Counted from the first letter of the stretch, positions 26,754 to 35,838 are shown. The stretch: 64,000 nucleotides of DNA from Paralteromonas sediminis (GCF_003820355.1 NZ_RPOK01000004.1:372001-436000); one strand, 5' to 3'. The notes: a model not told the origin generated them from the sequence alone. Numbers and translations: made by a program.

Positions 26754-29672
26754 ATGAAATATTCATTACTTACGCTCGCTGTTGCGGCGAGCATGCAATC
26801 TCAACCACTCTATGCGCAAGACACAACAGACGAGCGTGAAGAGAAAACAGTCGAAGTCATTCAAGTCACAGGATCGAATATCCGTGGTGTGGATTTAGAA
26901 GGATCTCAACCCGTTACTGTCATCACATCAGAAGATATAGCACGCATGGGCGTAGCAACTATCTCCGACTTAATGGACAGAGTGAATCAAGCGCGAGGCG
27001 GTGTAGGCAGTTTTGATTCCACCCAAAGTGGCGCTACATCTACATCAACACCTCCTGGTCAAGCCGCTGCAGCTTTGCGAGGACTCGGCCCATCAGCCAC
27101 CTTAACCCTGGTAAATGGCCGGCGTGTAGCAGCAAGTTCTTTTGCGTCTGGCACGGAAAACTTTGTCGACATAAACAGCATTCCCGCATCTGCCGTTGAG
27201 CGCGTTGATATTCTCGCAACAGGCGCCTCAGCCATTTACGGTGCTGATGCTGTTGCGGGTGTTATCAATTACATTCTCAAAGACAGTGTAGAAGAGTCCA
27301 CGCTTTCTGTTTCCTACGAAAACACCACTGACAATGACAATCACGGTCAGTTTAATGTGCAAGGTACATTTGGCGGTGAAGTGGCTGGCGGTAACCTAGT
27401 AGCATTTTTCGACTACTTTGATCGCGAAGCGATTAAAGCGACAGACTTTGCTGCAACGCGTTCGCCTGTTCTAACAAGCAGTTACTCTTATCTGCCTAAA
27501 AATACACCTAACATCTATTATTTTTCTGCTCGCGACGGTAATGAAATCGGAGCACCTAACTGTGCCACGCCGCTAGTGGAAACAGAATTTGGCGAGATGA
27601 TTTGCGCCTACTATGGCAACGAAGACGACTATTTCGAAGCGCCGTTAGAATCACTATCTGGTGGACTCACCTTTACCAAGGAAATCGACGACCTCTTCTG
27701 GCGTACTGATCTTATGGTAACAAGAACTGAATCAACCTCGTTTTCTACGCCAGCGCCAATTAATCAGCTCGATGACAGTGAGGGCCCCTTCGTTGATGAG
27801 ACAGCATTAGATGTGTTTTCGCCTGAGATTAGAGATGCACTGCTCGACAATCTGTACATTGACCCATTCGATACCCTGCTTGGAAGAGAGTTATTTGGAT
27901 TTCAATATGATGCGCGATTCGGCACGCCTAGAACGGTTGAGATTGAATCGACTTCAGTCAGGTTAGTATCTGTACTCAATGGTACGGTTGGCGCATGGGA
28001 TTGGGAATCAGGCATTACCCTTTCGCGTTCAGAATCAGAGCAGGTTGCGGTTGCCGGTATTTATGACCGTTATCGCTACACTGCTGCCATAAGTGGTGAG
28101 CTTTGCGCGAATGGACAAATTGCTAATCTGAATAACAACGGCATGCCTGAATGCAGCGGCAGCCAGTTATTGCCTATGTACAATCCGTTTCTACAAAATG
28201 ATCCCAATAACGACGCAACACTGGCTCTGACTCAGGCTCGCCCAACCCGAGATGGCGAAAGTACCCTGTATGGCTGGGACATCAAATTCACCGGTGAGTT
28301 AATGGAGTTTGGTGACGATTTCATTCGCATTGCGACGGGTGCAGAAGTGCGTCGTGAAGAAATCACAGACATCCCATCATTGGATTCCAGAGCGCGCTTT
28401 GAAAACGAGTATTTAGTCGATGTATTTGGATATGGTTCAAGTTTGTCAGAAGCAAGTCGCACGCAATGGGGTGTATTTGCTGAGCTTTATGTACCGCTGA
28501 CCGAAACCCTAGAGATGCAGTTGGCGGGTCGCTTCGATGATTACAATGACTTTGGCAGTACGTTTAATCCCAAAGTAGGCCTGACCTTTCGCCCCATTGA
28601 CGAGCTTGTGCTTCGGGCCAGTTGGTCTACCGCATTTCGCGCGCCCTCTCTAACTCAGGCAGGCGTACAATTGCGAACTACACGAGCTTCTTTCGACTGC
28701 GGTGCCAACCAAACCGTTGCCGATCTTTATTGCGAAGGTGATTCACGAGTAGTAGGAAACAATGTACTTGAGCTAGGCAACCCCGCACTTAAACCTGAAG
28801 AATCTGAGTCCTACAGTATTGGCTTGGCTTATAGCCCCACGAAGAACACAACCATCACACTTGATTACTGGGCTTTCGAACACGAGGACTTAGTCGATAC
28901 CAATATGACTGATGTATTGGCACGTGCAACCACAGATGCATCGCTTAGACACTGCGGTTTAGTGCCCGTGGGCGAGCAGGGAATCTCTTATGACCCAGAC
29001 CTGTGTCTTGTTACTGACAATAGCGGCAGAACGATTGAAGAAGACGGCGCTAACCTGTTCGAAATCCTTGATGCCTGGGATGCGTTTGATCAACCAAGAT
29101 TTATTGAACTACCCTTATTCCGTGACCATGTTATCGCGCTCGACAATACAGGTTCACAGGAACTGGAAGGCATTGATATAGATTTGCGGCACGTTGTGGA
29201 ATTTGGCGCGGGCGAGCTGGAGTTTGGTTTCAATGGTACGCACTATCTCACCTATGACAGAAACATCATAGGCTCTGAAACCATTGAATCAATAGCAGGC
29301 ACTTTCAGTTATCCTGAAACGTTTGCCACCGCAGAAGTGTTCTGGGTGGCCGAAAGCTGGGATATTGGTTTATATCTGGACTATACCGGGCAGTATGAAG
29401 ACGATATTGAAGGCTTACGCGGGCGAGAGTTTGACGAAGTCGATGCGCTTGGTTTACTGGATGAAAACGGTGCAAGAGACGTGTCAAGCTGGACAACAGT
29501 CACATTGAGCGCGGGCTATTACTGGGAGAACTTGGAAATGCGCTTAACTGTCGACAACCTGTTTGACCGCGATGCGCCGCTCGCCTTTGGCTCTTCACGT
29601 GGCTTTGATGGCTATAACCACGACCCGTACGGTACGCAATATCGTCTGGCCGTAAGCTATTACTTTGACTAA
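26754..29672 (+). CDS. TonB-dependent outer membrane receptor
   Basis: A 972-residue receptor with a signal peptide (cleavage after LYAQ, about 22), a TonB-box-like segment (VEVIQVTGS), a plug domain (about 45-170, with PVTVITSEDIARMGV, LRGLGPSATLTLVNGRR and YGADAVAGVINYI) and a long beta-barrel. The plug type (VTGSNIRG, Oar/OmpA-unlike) is that of the large Alteromonadales and Caulobacter receptors that import polymers, peptides or sugars. The C-terminus reads RLAVSYYFD, one residue past the canonical terminal Phe. The transporter gene follows after eight bases and the dipeptidase gene overlaps that, so the three form one operon. GGAAGGAAA precedes the ATG. From context it probably imports beta-aspartyl peptides released by the divergently encoded peptidase. 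Confidence 0.92.
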   Translation: MKYSLLTLAVAASMQSQPLYAQDTTDEREEKTVEVIQVTGSNIRGVDLEGSQPVTVITSEDIARMGVATISDLMDRVNQARGGVGSFDSTQSGATSTSTPPGQAAAALRGLGPSATLTLVNGRRVAASSFASGTENFVDINSIPASAVERVDILATGASAIYGADAVAGVINYILKDSVEESTLSVSYENTTDNDNHGQFNVQGTFGGEVAGGNLVAFFDYFDREAIKATDFAATRSPVLTSSYSYLPKNTPNIYYFSARDGNEIGAPNCATPLVETEFGEMICAYYGNEDDYFEAPLESLSGGLTFTKEIDDLFWRTDLMVTRTESTSFSTPAPINQLDDSEGPFVDETALDVFSPEIRDALLDNLYIDPFDTLLGRELFGFQYDARFGTPRTVEIESTSVRLVSVLNGTVGAWDWESGITLSRSESEQVAVAGIYDRYRYTAAISGELCANGQIANLNNNGMPECSGSQLLPMYNPFLQNDPNNDATLALTQARPTRDGESTLYGWDIKFTGELMEFGDDFIRIATGAEVRREEITDIPSLDSRARFENEYLVDVFGYGSSLSEASRTQWGVFAELYVPLTETLEMQLAGRFDDYNDFGSTFNPKVGLTFRPIDELVLRASWSTAFRAPSLTQAGVQLRTTRASFDCGANQTVADLYCEGDSRVVGNNVLELGNPALKPEESESYSIGLAYSPTKNTTITLDYWAFEHEDLVDTNMTDVLARATTDASLRHCGLVPVGEQGISYDPDLCLVTDNSGRTIEEDGANLFEILDAWDAFDQPRFIELPLFRDHVIALDNTGSQELEGIDIDLRHVVEFGAGELEFGFNGTHYLTYDRNIIGSETIESIAGTFSYPETFATAEVFWVAESWDIGLYLDYTGQYEDDIEGLRGREFDEVDALGLLDENGARDVSSWTTVTLSAGYYWENLEMRLTVDNLFDRDAPLAFGSSRGFDGYNHDPYGTQYRLAVSYYFD

Positions 29673-29680
29673 GGAACACT

Positions 29681-31162
29681 ATGCAAAAGCCTGCTAATTC
29701 AATCAAAGTACCTGACGCATTTGTCATTCTTTTCTTTGTCATTGTATTGGCAGGTGCCCTGACACATGTCATTACGCCCGGCGCATTCAGTACAGAAACG
29801 GTTGTTCTGAGTGATGGCAGTAGTAAAACGCTGGTGGATCCTCAAAGCTTTGCTTTCCACCCTGACGATCCCGCATCAGGAGTACGATTGTTCGAAGGAG
29901 ACGGAGAAACAACCGGACTGCTGAATTATGCCTTTGATGGCATGGTATCGGGCAGTAAATGGGGTTCAGCGGTTGGGGTCGTCGCGTTCATTCTTATTGT
30001 GGGAGGGGCGTTTGGCATCGTAATGAAAACCGGTGCTATACACAATGGTATCCTCAGTCTGATCGCAAACACCAAACAAGCGGATATCGTGGTTTTACCG
30101 CTCATGTTTCTGTTGTTCTCAGTAGGTGGTGCTGTTTTTGGTATGGGCGAGGAAGCTATCGCCTTTTGTATTGTGCTTGTGCCTTTGGTCGTTGCATTGG
30201 GTTATGACAGTATTACCGCTGTGCTTATCACCTATGTGGCCACACAAATTGGTTTTGCCACCAGCTGGATGAACCCATTTTCAGTGGCCATTGCGCAAGG
30301 TATTGCGGGCGTACCCTTACTGAGTGGACAGGGTTTTCGCATGGCTACTTGGGGGGTATTTACCCTGGTGGGATTGGTGTTCACGCTGTTGTATGCAAGA
30401 AAAATCAAGGCCAATCCGGCGTTATCCCTCAGCCATAAAAGTGACCAATTGCACCATGTAGCCCCAAAAGACAGTAAGATCGCACACACATATAGTGTAC
30501 TTGATAGCGTTATCCTGCTGACTTTTTTAGCCGGAATTGTATGGGTCATTTATGGCGTAATCGTTCACGAATATTACATTCCGCAAATCGCCAGTCAGTT
30601 TTTCACTATCGGCGTAGTGGTTGGCATTATTGCAGTTATTGGACGCAGGATGGGGGCAAACGATGTTAGCCAGTCTTTTGTTCATGGTGCCAAGGAACTG
30701 CTTCCGGCTGCACTTATTGTGGGTATGGCAAAAGGTATTGTACTGGTGCTAGGCGGCGACGATGTCACTACCCCTTCTGTGCTAAATAGCCTGCTTCACT
30801 ATACCAGCCAGGGTATGAGCGAATTTACCTCAACAACAAGTGCGTTGTTAATGTTGTTATTCCAAAGTACGTTTAACTTTTTTGTAGCGTCTGGCTCTGG
30901 TCAGGCTGCTATCACAATGCCACTGATGTCCCCTCTGGCTGATTTAGTCGGAGTAACACGTCAAGTAGCAGTACTGGCCTTTCAGTTGGGCGACGGATTA
31001 ACCAATCTCATTATTCCCACATCGGCCTCACTCATAGGTTGCCTGGGCGTGGCCCGCATAGACTGGACCGTGTGGGTGAGATTCGTGTGGAAGTTTGTGC
31101 TTGGACTTTTTGCACTGGCTTGTTTAACTATTGTTTTTGCTGTCCAAACGGGATTCGCGTAA
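29681..31162 (+). CDS. YfcC-family inner-membrane transporter
   Basis: A 493-residue integral membrane protein with 11-13 predicted helices and the features of the YfcC/ArcD-related family: the N-terminal PDAFVILFFVIVLAGALTHV followed by a periplasmic segment, LIVGGAFGIVMKTGAI, FGMGEEAIAFCIVLVPL, and the late FVASGSGQAAITMPLMSPLA and LGDGLTNLIIPTSA. Family members are annotated as basic amino acid or carboxylate carriers, mostly without experimental proof. It sits between the TonB-dependent receptor and the isoaspartyl dipeptidase homologue. The likely cargo is therefore the dipeptide (for example beta-Asp-Arg) or its amino acids. Its stop codon overlaps the next gene's ATG by one base (TAATG). 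Confidence 0.85.
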   Translation: MQKPANSIKVPDAFVILFFVIVLAGALTHVITPGAFSTETVVLSDGSSKTLVDPQSFAFHPDDPASGVRLFEGDGETTGLLNYAFDGMVSGSKWGSAVGVVAFILIVGGAFGIVMKTGAIHNGILSLIANTKQADIVVLPLMFLLFSVGGAVFGMGEEAIAFCIVLVPLVVALGYDSITAVLITYVATQIGFATSWMNPFSVAIAQGIAGVPLLSGQGFRMATWGVFTLVGLVFTLLYARKIKANPALSLSHKSDQLHHVAPKDSKIAHTYSVLDSVILLTFLAGIVWVIYGVIVHEYYIPQIASQFFTIGVVVGIIAVIGRRMGANDVSQSFVHGAKELLPAALIVGMAKGIVLVLGGDDVTTPSVLNSLLHYTSQGMSEFTSTTSALLMLLFQSTFNFFVASGSGQAAITMPLMSPLADLVGVTRQVAVLAFQLGDGLTNLIIPTSASLIGCLGVARIDWTVWVRFVWKFVLGLFALACLTIVFAVQTGFA

Positions 31163-32328
31163 TGATTACTCTAATAAAAAACGCCAATGTGTACGCTCCA
31201 CTCCCTATGGGAATTAATGACATACTTATCTGCGATGGCAGAATAGCCGCTATCGAGCCTGACATTACTCTTAGTGGAAAACATGTCACCACCGTAAACG
31301 CTAATGGCTTGCTTGCCCTGCCCGGACTCGTTGATGCGTTAGTCCATATAACCGGTGGCGGTGGCGAAGGGGGTTTTCACACCCGTACTCCGCAAATGTC
31401 ACTGACCGATGCCAGTTTATCCGGCGTGACAACGGTGATTGGCGCACTTGGTACTGATGCGACAACGCGTTCATTACCTGACTTAATTGCAAAATGCAGA
31501 GCGCTCGATAGCGAGGGTATCAGCGCCTATTGCTATTCAGGCTCTTATCAGCTGCCCATTCGCACCTACACAGGTAACCTGACAGATGACATAGTGATGT
31601 TGGACAAGATCATAGGTGTGGGTGAGGTCGCCATTGCCGATCACCGAGCCTCCCATGCCACGGTTTCAGAATTGGTGCGAGTAGCCTCTGATGCTCGTGT
31701 AGGCGGCATGCTTTCTGGCAAGGCAGGAATAGTAAGTATTCACACCGGTGATCATGAAACATGCCTGTCTATGCTACACCAAGCAGTGTCTGAATCTGCC
31801 ATTCCTCCCACACAATTTTATCCTACTCACATTAACCGCAGTCAGCACCTATTAGATGAAGGCATAAAATGGGCTGATGCAGGTGGCTTTATCGATATGA
31901 CAACCAGCACCAATGCACAGTTTATTGCTGAGGGTGAAATACCCGCAGCTGACGCTGTGGCATACTGCTTTTCGCGCGGTGTCTGTGCTTCTCAGGTTAC
32001 TATGAGCAGCGACGGCAACGCCAGCCTACCTGTCTTTAATGAGCAGGGAGAATTAGTTGGTTTAGAAGTAGGGAAAGTAGGCAGTCTTCATACATCTTTG
32101 GCAGGCCTGATTAATCTCCCAGACGTAACACTGCAAGATGCTATTGCCACAGTAACATCCACGCCAGCGTCCATTCTAAAGCTAAAACAGAAGGGCCAAT
32201 TAGCCCCTCATAATGATGCTGATATCTTATTATGTGAGCCAGGCTCACTCGCACTCAGCCATGTGTATGCCAAAGGACAATTATTGTGTCACCAAGGCAA
32301 AGCGCTGGTGAAAGGAACCTTTGAATAG
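31162..32328 (+). CDS. iadA: Isoaspartyl dipeptidase homologue (amidohydrolase superfamily) with altered metal ligands
   Basis: A 388-residue protein, close to the 390 of E. coli IadA, which hydrolyses beta-Asp dipeptides in the cytoplasm. Against remembered E. coli IadA the match is colinear: GGGGE (Glu69, E. coli Glu77), Tyr129 (137), DHR with Arg162 (169), His194 in HTGD (201), His223 and Arg226 in PTHINR (230, 233), SSDGNAS with Asp284 and Ser288 (285, 289). Two expected metal ligands differ. The HxH motif reads DALVH, so the first His (68) is Leu60. The carboxylated Lys162 position, in VIGVK of E. coli, is Glu155 in IGVGEVAIADHR. ATG 31162 is chosen because it couples to the YfcC stop; the frame is open upstream to 31039 inside that gene. 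The likely substrate is beta-Asp-Arg or a related dipeptide. Confidence 0.87.
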   Translation: MITLIKNANVYAPLPMGINDILICDGRIAAIEPDITLSGKHVTTVNANGLLALPGLVDALVHITGGGGEGGFHTRTPQMSLTDASLSGVTTVIGALGTDATTRSLPDLIAKCRALDSEGISAYCYSGSYQLPIRTYTGNLTDDIVMLDKIIGVGEVAIADHRASHATVSELVRVASDARVGGMLSGKAGIVSIHTGDHETCLSMLHQAVSESAIPPTQFYPTHINRSQHLLDEGIKWADAGGFIDMTTSTNAQFIAEGEIPAADAVAYCFSRGVCASQVTMSSDGNASLPVFNEQGELVGLEVGKVGSLHTSLAGLINLPDVTLQDAIATVTSTPASILKLKQKGQLAPHNDADILLCEPGSLALSHVYAKGQLLCHQGKALVKGTFE

Positions 32329-32334
32329 CTTGCA

Positions 32335-33423
32335 CTAACGCTTGCGTTTGATGGCTTTATTGCATCGCCACAACAAATAGTGAACGAACAACCAAAAATC
32401 TTTGAACGCAGGGTTGTTAGTTTGTTTGTGGTGATAGCGGTAATAGATCTGCTGCACAATACCGGCTAAACGAAACAATCCGTACACCTCATAAAAGGTA
32501 AAGTCTACACGCGCTATTTGGCGTTTCTCACAGTAATAATCTATAACCTGCTCACGGGTCAAAATACCCGGCAGATGAGTGGGCTGACGACGGATCTTTT
32601 GTGCAAAAAAGTCGTCATCAGCTTCGATCCAGTATGCCAGCGTATTGCCCAGGTCCATCAGAGGATCGCCTAATGTGGCTAGTTCCCAATCTAATACGCC
32701 AATAACGGTAGTGGGGTCATCCTGTGCTAACACCACATTGTCAAAACGAAAATCATTATGCGTCAAACATATGTGTTCTTTGTCGGGCATATTGTTTTCT
32801 AACCAGGTTCGGATTTTCTTGGCTTTAGGCACATTCCAGGTTCTCGCATTCACATACCGTTTATTCCAACCTTCAATTTGCCGTTCAATGTAACCCGCTC
32901 CTTTGCCTAAATGTGTTAGTCCGGCAGCTTCTACATCCACCTCATGTAACTCAATCATGCAGTCCAGCACATTGTGGCAAAGTGTGTGTGTTTGTGCTGG
33001 GGTAATGGTTAAACCGCGAGGTAAATTCTTACGAGGAATAATGCCCGTCAGCTTTTCCATGACGTAGAAGTCAGTACCGATAACGTCTGGGTCATCACAA
33101 AAAGCAAACATATCAGGTACATAAGGATAAACTGGCTTAAGGGCTTTTTGGAGCTGGTATTCTCGCTCCATATTATGTGCACCTTTGGCTTTTGTGCCGG
33201 CAGGTGCGCGCCGAAGTATGTACTCACTGTCAGGATAAGTAAGACAATAAGTCCAGTTAGAGGCTCCCCCTGTGTACTGGGTCACTTCAGGTAAGCCAGT
33301 ATGAGTTATCCCCTGCTGCTGAAGCCAGGCGTTCACAGCGTCAATATTCAGGGCTTCGCCGTCTCTCACGCGACTGGCTTTATCAAGTGTATTGTCTGTC
33401 ACTAGAAATTTGCTCTCTTTCAT
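32335..33423 (-). CDS. APH-family phosphotransferase (ACAD10/11 kinase-like)
   Basis: A 362-residue small-molecule kinase of the aminoglycoside phosphotransferase fold. Visible motifs are the nucleotide-binding N-lobe (TGGASNWTYCLTY and EYILRRAP), the catalytic HNDFRFDNVV (Brenner-type HxDxxxxN, about 235-244) and the metal-binding LDWELATLGDPLMDLGN. This branch is the one fused to acyl-CoA dehydrogenase in ACAD10/11 and used in some bacteria to phosphorylate 4-hydroxyacyl substrates. Here it is a separate gene, third of a probable minus-strand group with anmK and an alpha/beta hydrolase, converging with the dipeptidase gene. It is not aminoglycoside resistance by default. Confidence 0.85.
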   Translation of the reverse strand: MKESKFLVTDNTLDKASRVRDGEALNIDAVNAWLQQQGITHTGLPEVTQYTGGASNWTYCLTYPDSEYILRRAPAGTKAKGAHNMEREYQLQKALKPVYPYVPDMFAFCDDPDVIGTDFYVMEKLTGIIPRKNLPRGLTITPAQTHTLCHNVLDCMIELHEVDVEAAGLTHLGKGAGYIERQIEGWNKRYVNARTWNVPKAKKIRTWLENNMPDKEHICLTHNDFRFDNVVLAQDDPTTVIGVLDWELATLGDPLMDLGNTLAYWIEADDDFFAQKIRRQPTHLPGILTREQVIDYYCEKRQIARVDFTFYEVYGLFRLAGIVQQIYYRYHHKQTNNPAFKDFWLFVHYLLWRCNKAIKRKR

Positions 33424-33505
33424 GGCCTAACGTAACTCTAATGCAAGATAACACTATGAATAAAACAAAAACCTTTCAAAATATACTTTGAATTATATTC
33501 ACACA

Positions 33506-34375
33506 TTACAACACGTTTTTATCTTGCCAGAATGACATTGCCGCATGCAGTACGCGCTCTGGTGCTTCGACTTGAGGGTAATGACCGACCTTATCGAGTC
33601 GCGTTACTTCAGCATTGGCTACACGTGTTTCGTACGCGTCACAAAGGTGATTGCCAGAAATAGGATCATCAACGCCATTGATCAGCTTAACCGGGCAAGG
33701 GGGCCAATTCGTCGCATTTCCCCACCGCAAACGATGCACTTTTCGCTCCTGCATATACTTAATCAATTCTGGTAACACCGCTCTTCCCCCATCGCGTGTC
33801 ATCAAGTCCCAATACAACATCAGATCAGCGTTATCGATGGGTTGGGTACAGATACTTTGCAGTGTACCGGCAAATTTTTTATAAGAGGTCAGTTTAGCAA
33901 CCAGAGGCCCAATAGGACTCATTAGGAGTTTTTGGATAAAGCGAGGACGATGCACACCCGGATACAGCCCACCGTTTAAAAAAATGCAACTACGCAGGGT
34001 GATCTCAGTTTGCTCACTGGCTCTGGCAAGCAGCTCCTGGCCAACCGTATCGCCATAGTCGTGACACAACAAATGTACTTCGCTGATCGCCTTTTGACGG
34101 AGCAGGCCAACACAGATGTCAGCCTGTTGCATCAGCGTTATTGCTTGTCGCTTGGGTTTATCTGATAAGCCAAACCCTAATAGGTCTAAAGTTAAACAGC
34201 GAAAGTGCGCGGTCAGCGCAGGCCAGAGGGGTTGCCAATCAATACTGGCAGTGGGGAAACCATGTATGCATAACAGAACCGGCTTATTGGTCTCACCACT
34301 GTCTTTAACAAACAGTGTGTGATTGTGCCAAGTGAAAGACTCACTGCCCTGTTTCCAACTGTCCAAATCCATCAT
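33506..34375 (-). CDS. Alpha/beta hydrolase, MEST/epoxide-hydrolase-like
   Basis: A 289-residue alpha/beta hydrolase. The oxyanion motif is HGFPTASIDW (about 34-43). The nucleophile elbow reads LLCHDYGDTVGQELL, so the nucleophile is Asp, as in epoxide hydrolases, haloalkane dehalogenases and the mammalian MEST proteins, whose elbow is very similar. A late acid (INGVDDPI) and the His in KVGHYPQVE complete the triad. No signal peptide, so cytoplasmic. The substrate is unknown. It follows anmK by 14 bases, with GGAG just before tandem ATGs (34375 or 34372), and precedes the APH kinase by 82 bases. Confidence 0.85.
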   Translation of the reverse strand: MMDLDSWKQGSESFTWHNHTLFVKDSGETNKPVLLCIHGFPTASIDWQPLWPALTAHFRCLTLDLLGFGLSDKPKRQAITLMQQADICVGLLRQKAISEVHLLCHDYGDTVGQELLARASEQTEITLRSCIFLNGGLYPGVHRPRFIQKLLMSPIGPLVAKLTSYKKFAGTLQSICTQPIDNADLMLYWDLMTRDGGRAVLPELIKYMQERKVHRLRWGNATNWPPCPVKLINGVDDPISGNHLCDAYETRVANAEVTRLDKVGHYPQVEAPERVLHAAMSFWQDKNVL

Positions 34376-34389
34376 GTATCTCCAAGGTT

Positions 34390-35574
34390 TTACTCAGGAA
34401 AGCAAATTTTCCCCATACTCGTCAATGGCATACCTGCGATGGTTGGGGATGCACTGGCATTACCTGCAATACATTCATTTGCTAATAGAGCAAACAATGC
34501 CGCTTCTTTTGCATTGCCATCCATGCCTAACGCGTCAGTTGTTGCCACTTTCATGCCGGGTAGCTGCTCTGATATCTTTGCCATCATTAACGGGTTAAGC
34601 GCACCACCGCCGCTCACATACACCGCATTAGCCTTTGTGGTCTTTATAGCATCGCATATAGTGTGAGCAGAGAATTGTGTTAACGTTGCCAATATATCCT
34701 CGTGCGAAACCCCTTGTAAGCCCAACGCTGCCTGTTTGGCGTCGAGTAACGCCAGGTTAAAGAGTTCTGGCCCAGTTGTTTTAGGAAATGCCTGCTGGAA
34801 AAAGCTATGTGACATTAAGTCGTCCAACAGTCGACGATTAACTTTGCCCCGACTCGCCAACTTGGCGTCTTTGTCGTAGTCCAGATTAAATGCACGCTGG
34901 CAATAAGCATCTAATAACGTGTTTCCAGGACCAACATCTGTGCAATAAGGAGCAGCCTTAACGCTGTGTGCCGGCAAATAGGTAAAATTAGCAATACCGC
35001 CAATGTTGAGCAATATTCGGTTTTCGGTTTCCGACGAAAATAACAGGTTGTCACCATAAACCACTAAAGGCGCACCCTCGCCGCCTGCGGCTATTTGGCG
35101 TTGCCTGAAATCACAGACGGTGGTGATCCCACAGGCGCGAGCCACATGGTCGCCATCACCTAGCTGCAGTGTCGCATTGGGCTGTTCGCATATGCCATGA
35201 AATGACCGTGGCGCGTGAAATACCGTTTGCCCGTGACTTGCGACTAAATCGATAGAGTCAGCACTTATCTGCCAGTGCTCAAGAGCATCTCGCACCATAT
35301 GGCCATGCAGAGTACCAATACTGGCGTTGAGTAGACATAATGTTTGTAAATCAACCTGCTTTTTAGCAAACACCTGCTTGATAGACTGCTTCTGCTGGTC
35401 ATTGTAAGGCGTGGTTAAAAAGGCAGTCACCTTGAGTGTAGTCTGTGCACCTGAACCACTGATTTCACAGAGCGCTATGTCCAGCCCATCCAGCGATGTG
35501 CCACTCATCAGGCCTACAATACGACGAACGGGCTTTTCAGCAATAACTGCCAGCTTTTGAATATGTTGCAACAT
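34390..35574 (-). CDS. anmK: Anhydro-N-acetylmuramic acid kinase
   Basis: A 394-residue kinase that phosphorylates and opens 1,6-anhydro-MurNAc from recycled peptidoglycan to give MurNAc-6-phosphate. Motifs are GLMSGTSLDGLDIAL (about 21-35, nucleotide-binding), VASHGQTVFHAP, LGDGDHVARACGI, VCDFRQRQIAAGGEGAPL, NIGGIANFTYLP, DVGPGNTLLDAYC and YVSGGGALNPLMM. The length (E. coli about 369) is slightly greater, with a short N-terminal extension (MLQHIQKLAVIAEK). No murQ or nagZ is nearby. It is first in a minus-strand group with the MEST-like hydrolase and APH kinase. Confidence 0.95.
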   Translation of the reverse strand: MLQHIQKLAVIAEKPVRRIVGLMSGTSLDGLDIALCEISGSGAQTTLKVTAFLTTPYNDQQKQSIKQVFAKKQVDLQTLCLLNASIGTLHGHMVRDALEHWQISADSIDLVASHGQTVFHAPRSFHGICEQPNATLQLGDGDHVARACGITTVCDFRQRQIAAGGEGAPLVVYGDNLLFSSETENRILLNIGGIANFTYLPAHSVKAAPYCTDVGPGNTLLDAYCQRAFNLDYDKDAKLASRGKVNRRLLDDLMSHSFFQQAFPKTTGPELFNLALLDAKQAALGLQGVSHEDILATLTQFSAHTICDAIKTTKANAVYVSGGGALNPLMMAKISEQLPGMKVATTDALGMDGNAKEAALFALLANECIAGNASASPTIAGMPLTSMGKICFPE

Positions 35575-35750
35575 CTTTTAGTCATTCGTAAAAAGTCTAC
35601 TAAGAGGCATCAAACCATATCACAAGGCAAACATCAGGACTCTATTTTAAATCCAACCATCGTCCTTTGAAGCGTTGAATTGTTATGTTGAACATCATCA
35701 AACAACCTCCTCAGTTTTAGCGCCAGTCGCCGTCCGTTTGTGCTTACCGT

Positions 35751-35785
35751 GTGTCCGCAGCGGACACTTTTTCTGTCCGCGGACA
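35751..35785. promoter_or_regulatory. Tandem TGTCCGC palindromes, probable activator binding sites
   Basis: GTGTCCGC-A-GCGGACAC (35751-35767) is a perfect palindrome, followed seven bases later by TGTCCGCGGACA (35774-35785), also perfect. They lie roughly 55-90 bases upstream of a possible sigma-54 promoter and in front of an efflux operon that includes its own NtrC-type activator gene. They are the natural candidates for that activator's upstream sites. The rest of 35575-35750 shows nothing recognisable. Confidence 0.65.
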
Positions 35786-35838
35786 CAATTTATAAACCTA
35801 AAAAAAATATTCCATATAAAAATCAATAAGTTAAAAAT

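Noticed and set aside
28232-28462. Minus-strand ORF inside the TonB receptor
   Set aside because: Typical shadow of a receptor gene, without family features.
31039-31161. Longer open frame upstream of the isoaspartyl dipeptidase gene
   Set aside because: It lies inside the YfcC coding region in another frame; ATG 31162 gives the family length and the TAATG coupling.
32335-33423. Aminoglycoside resistance gene
   Set aside because: The APH-type fold is shared with many metabolic kinases; the sequence matches the ACAD10/11-type branch, so a resistance call is not supported.
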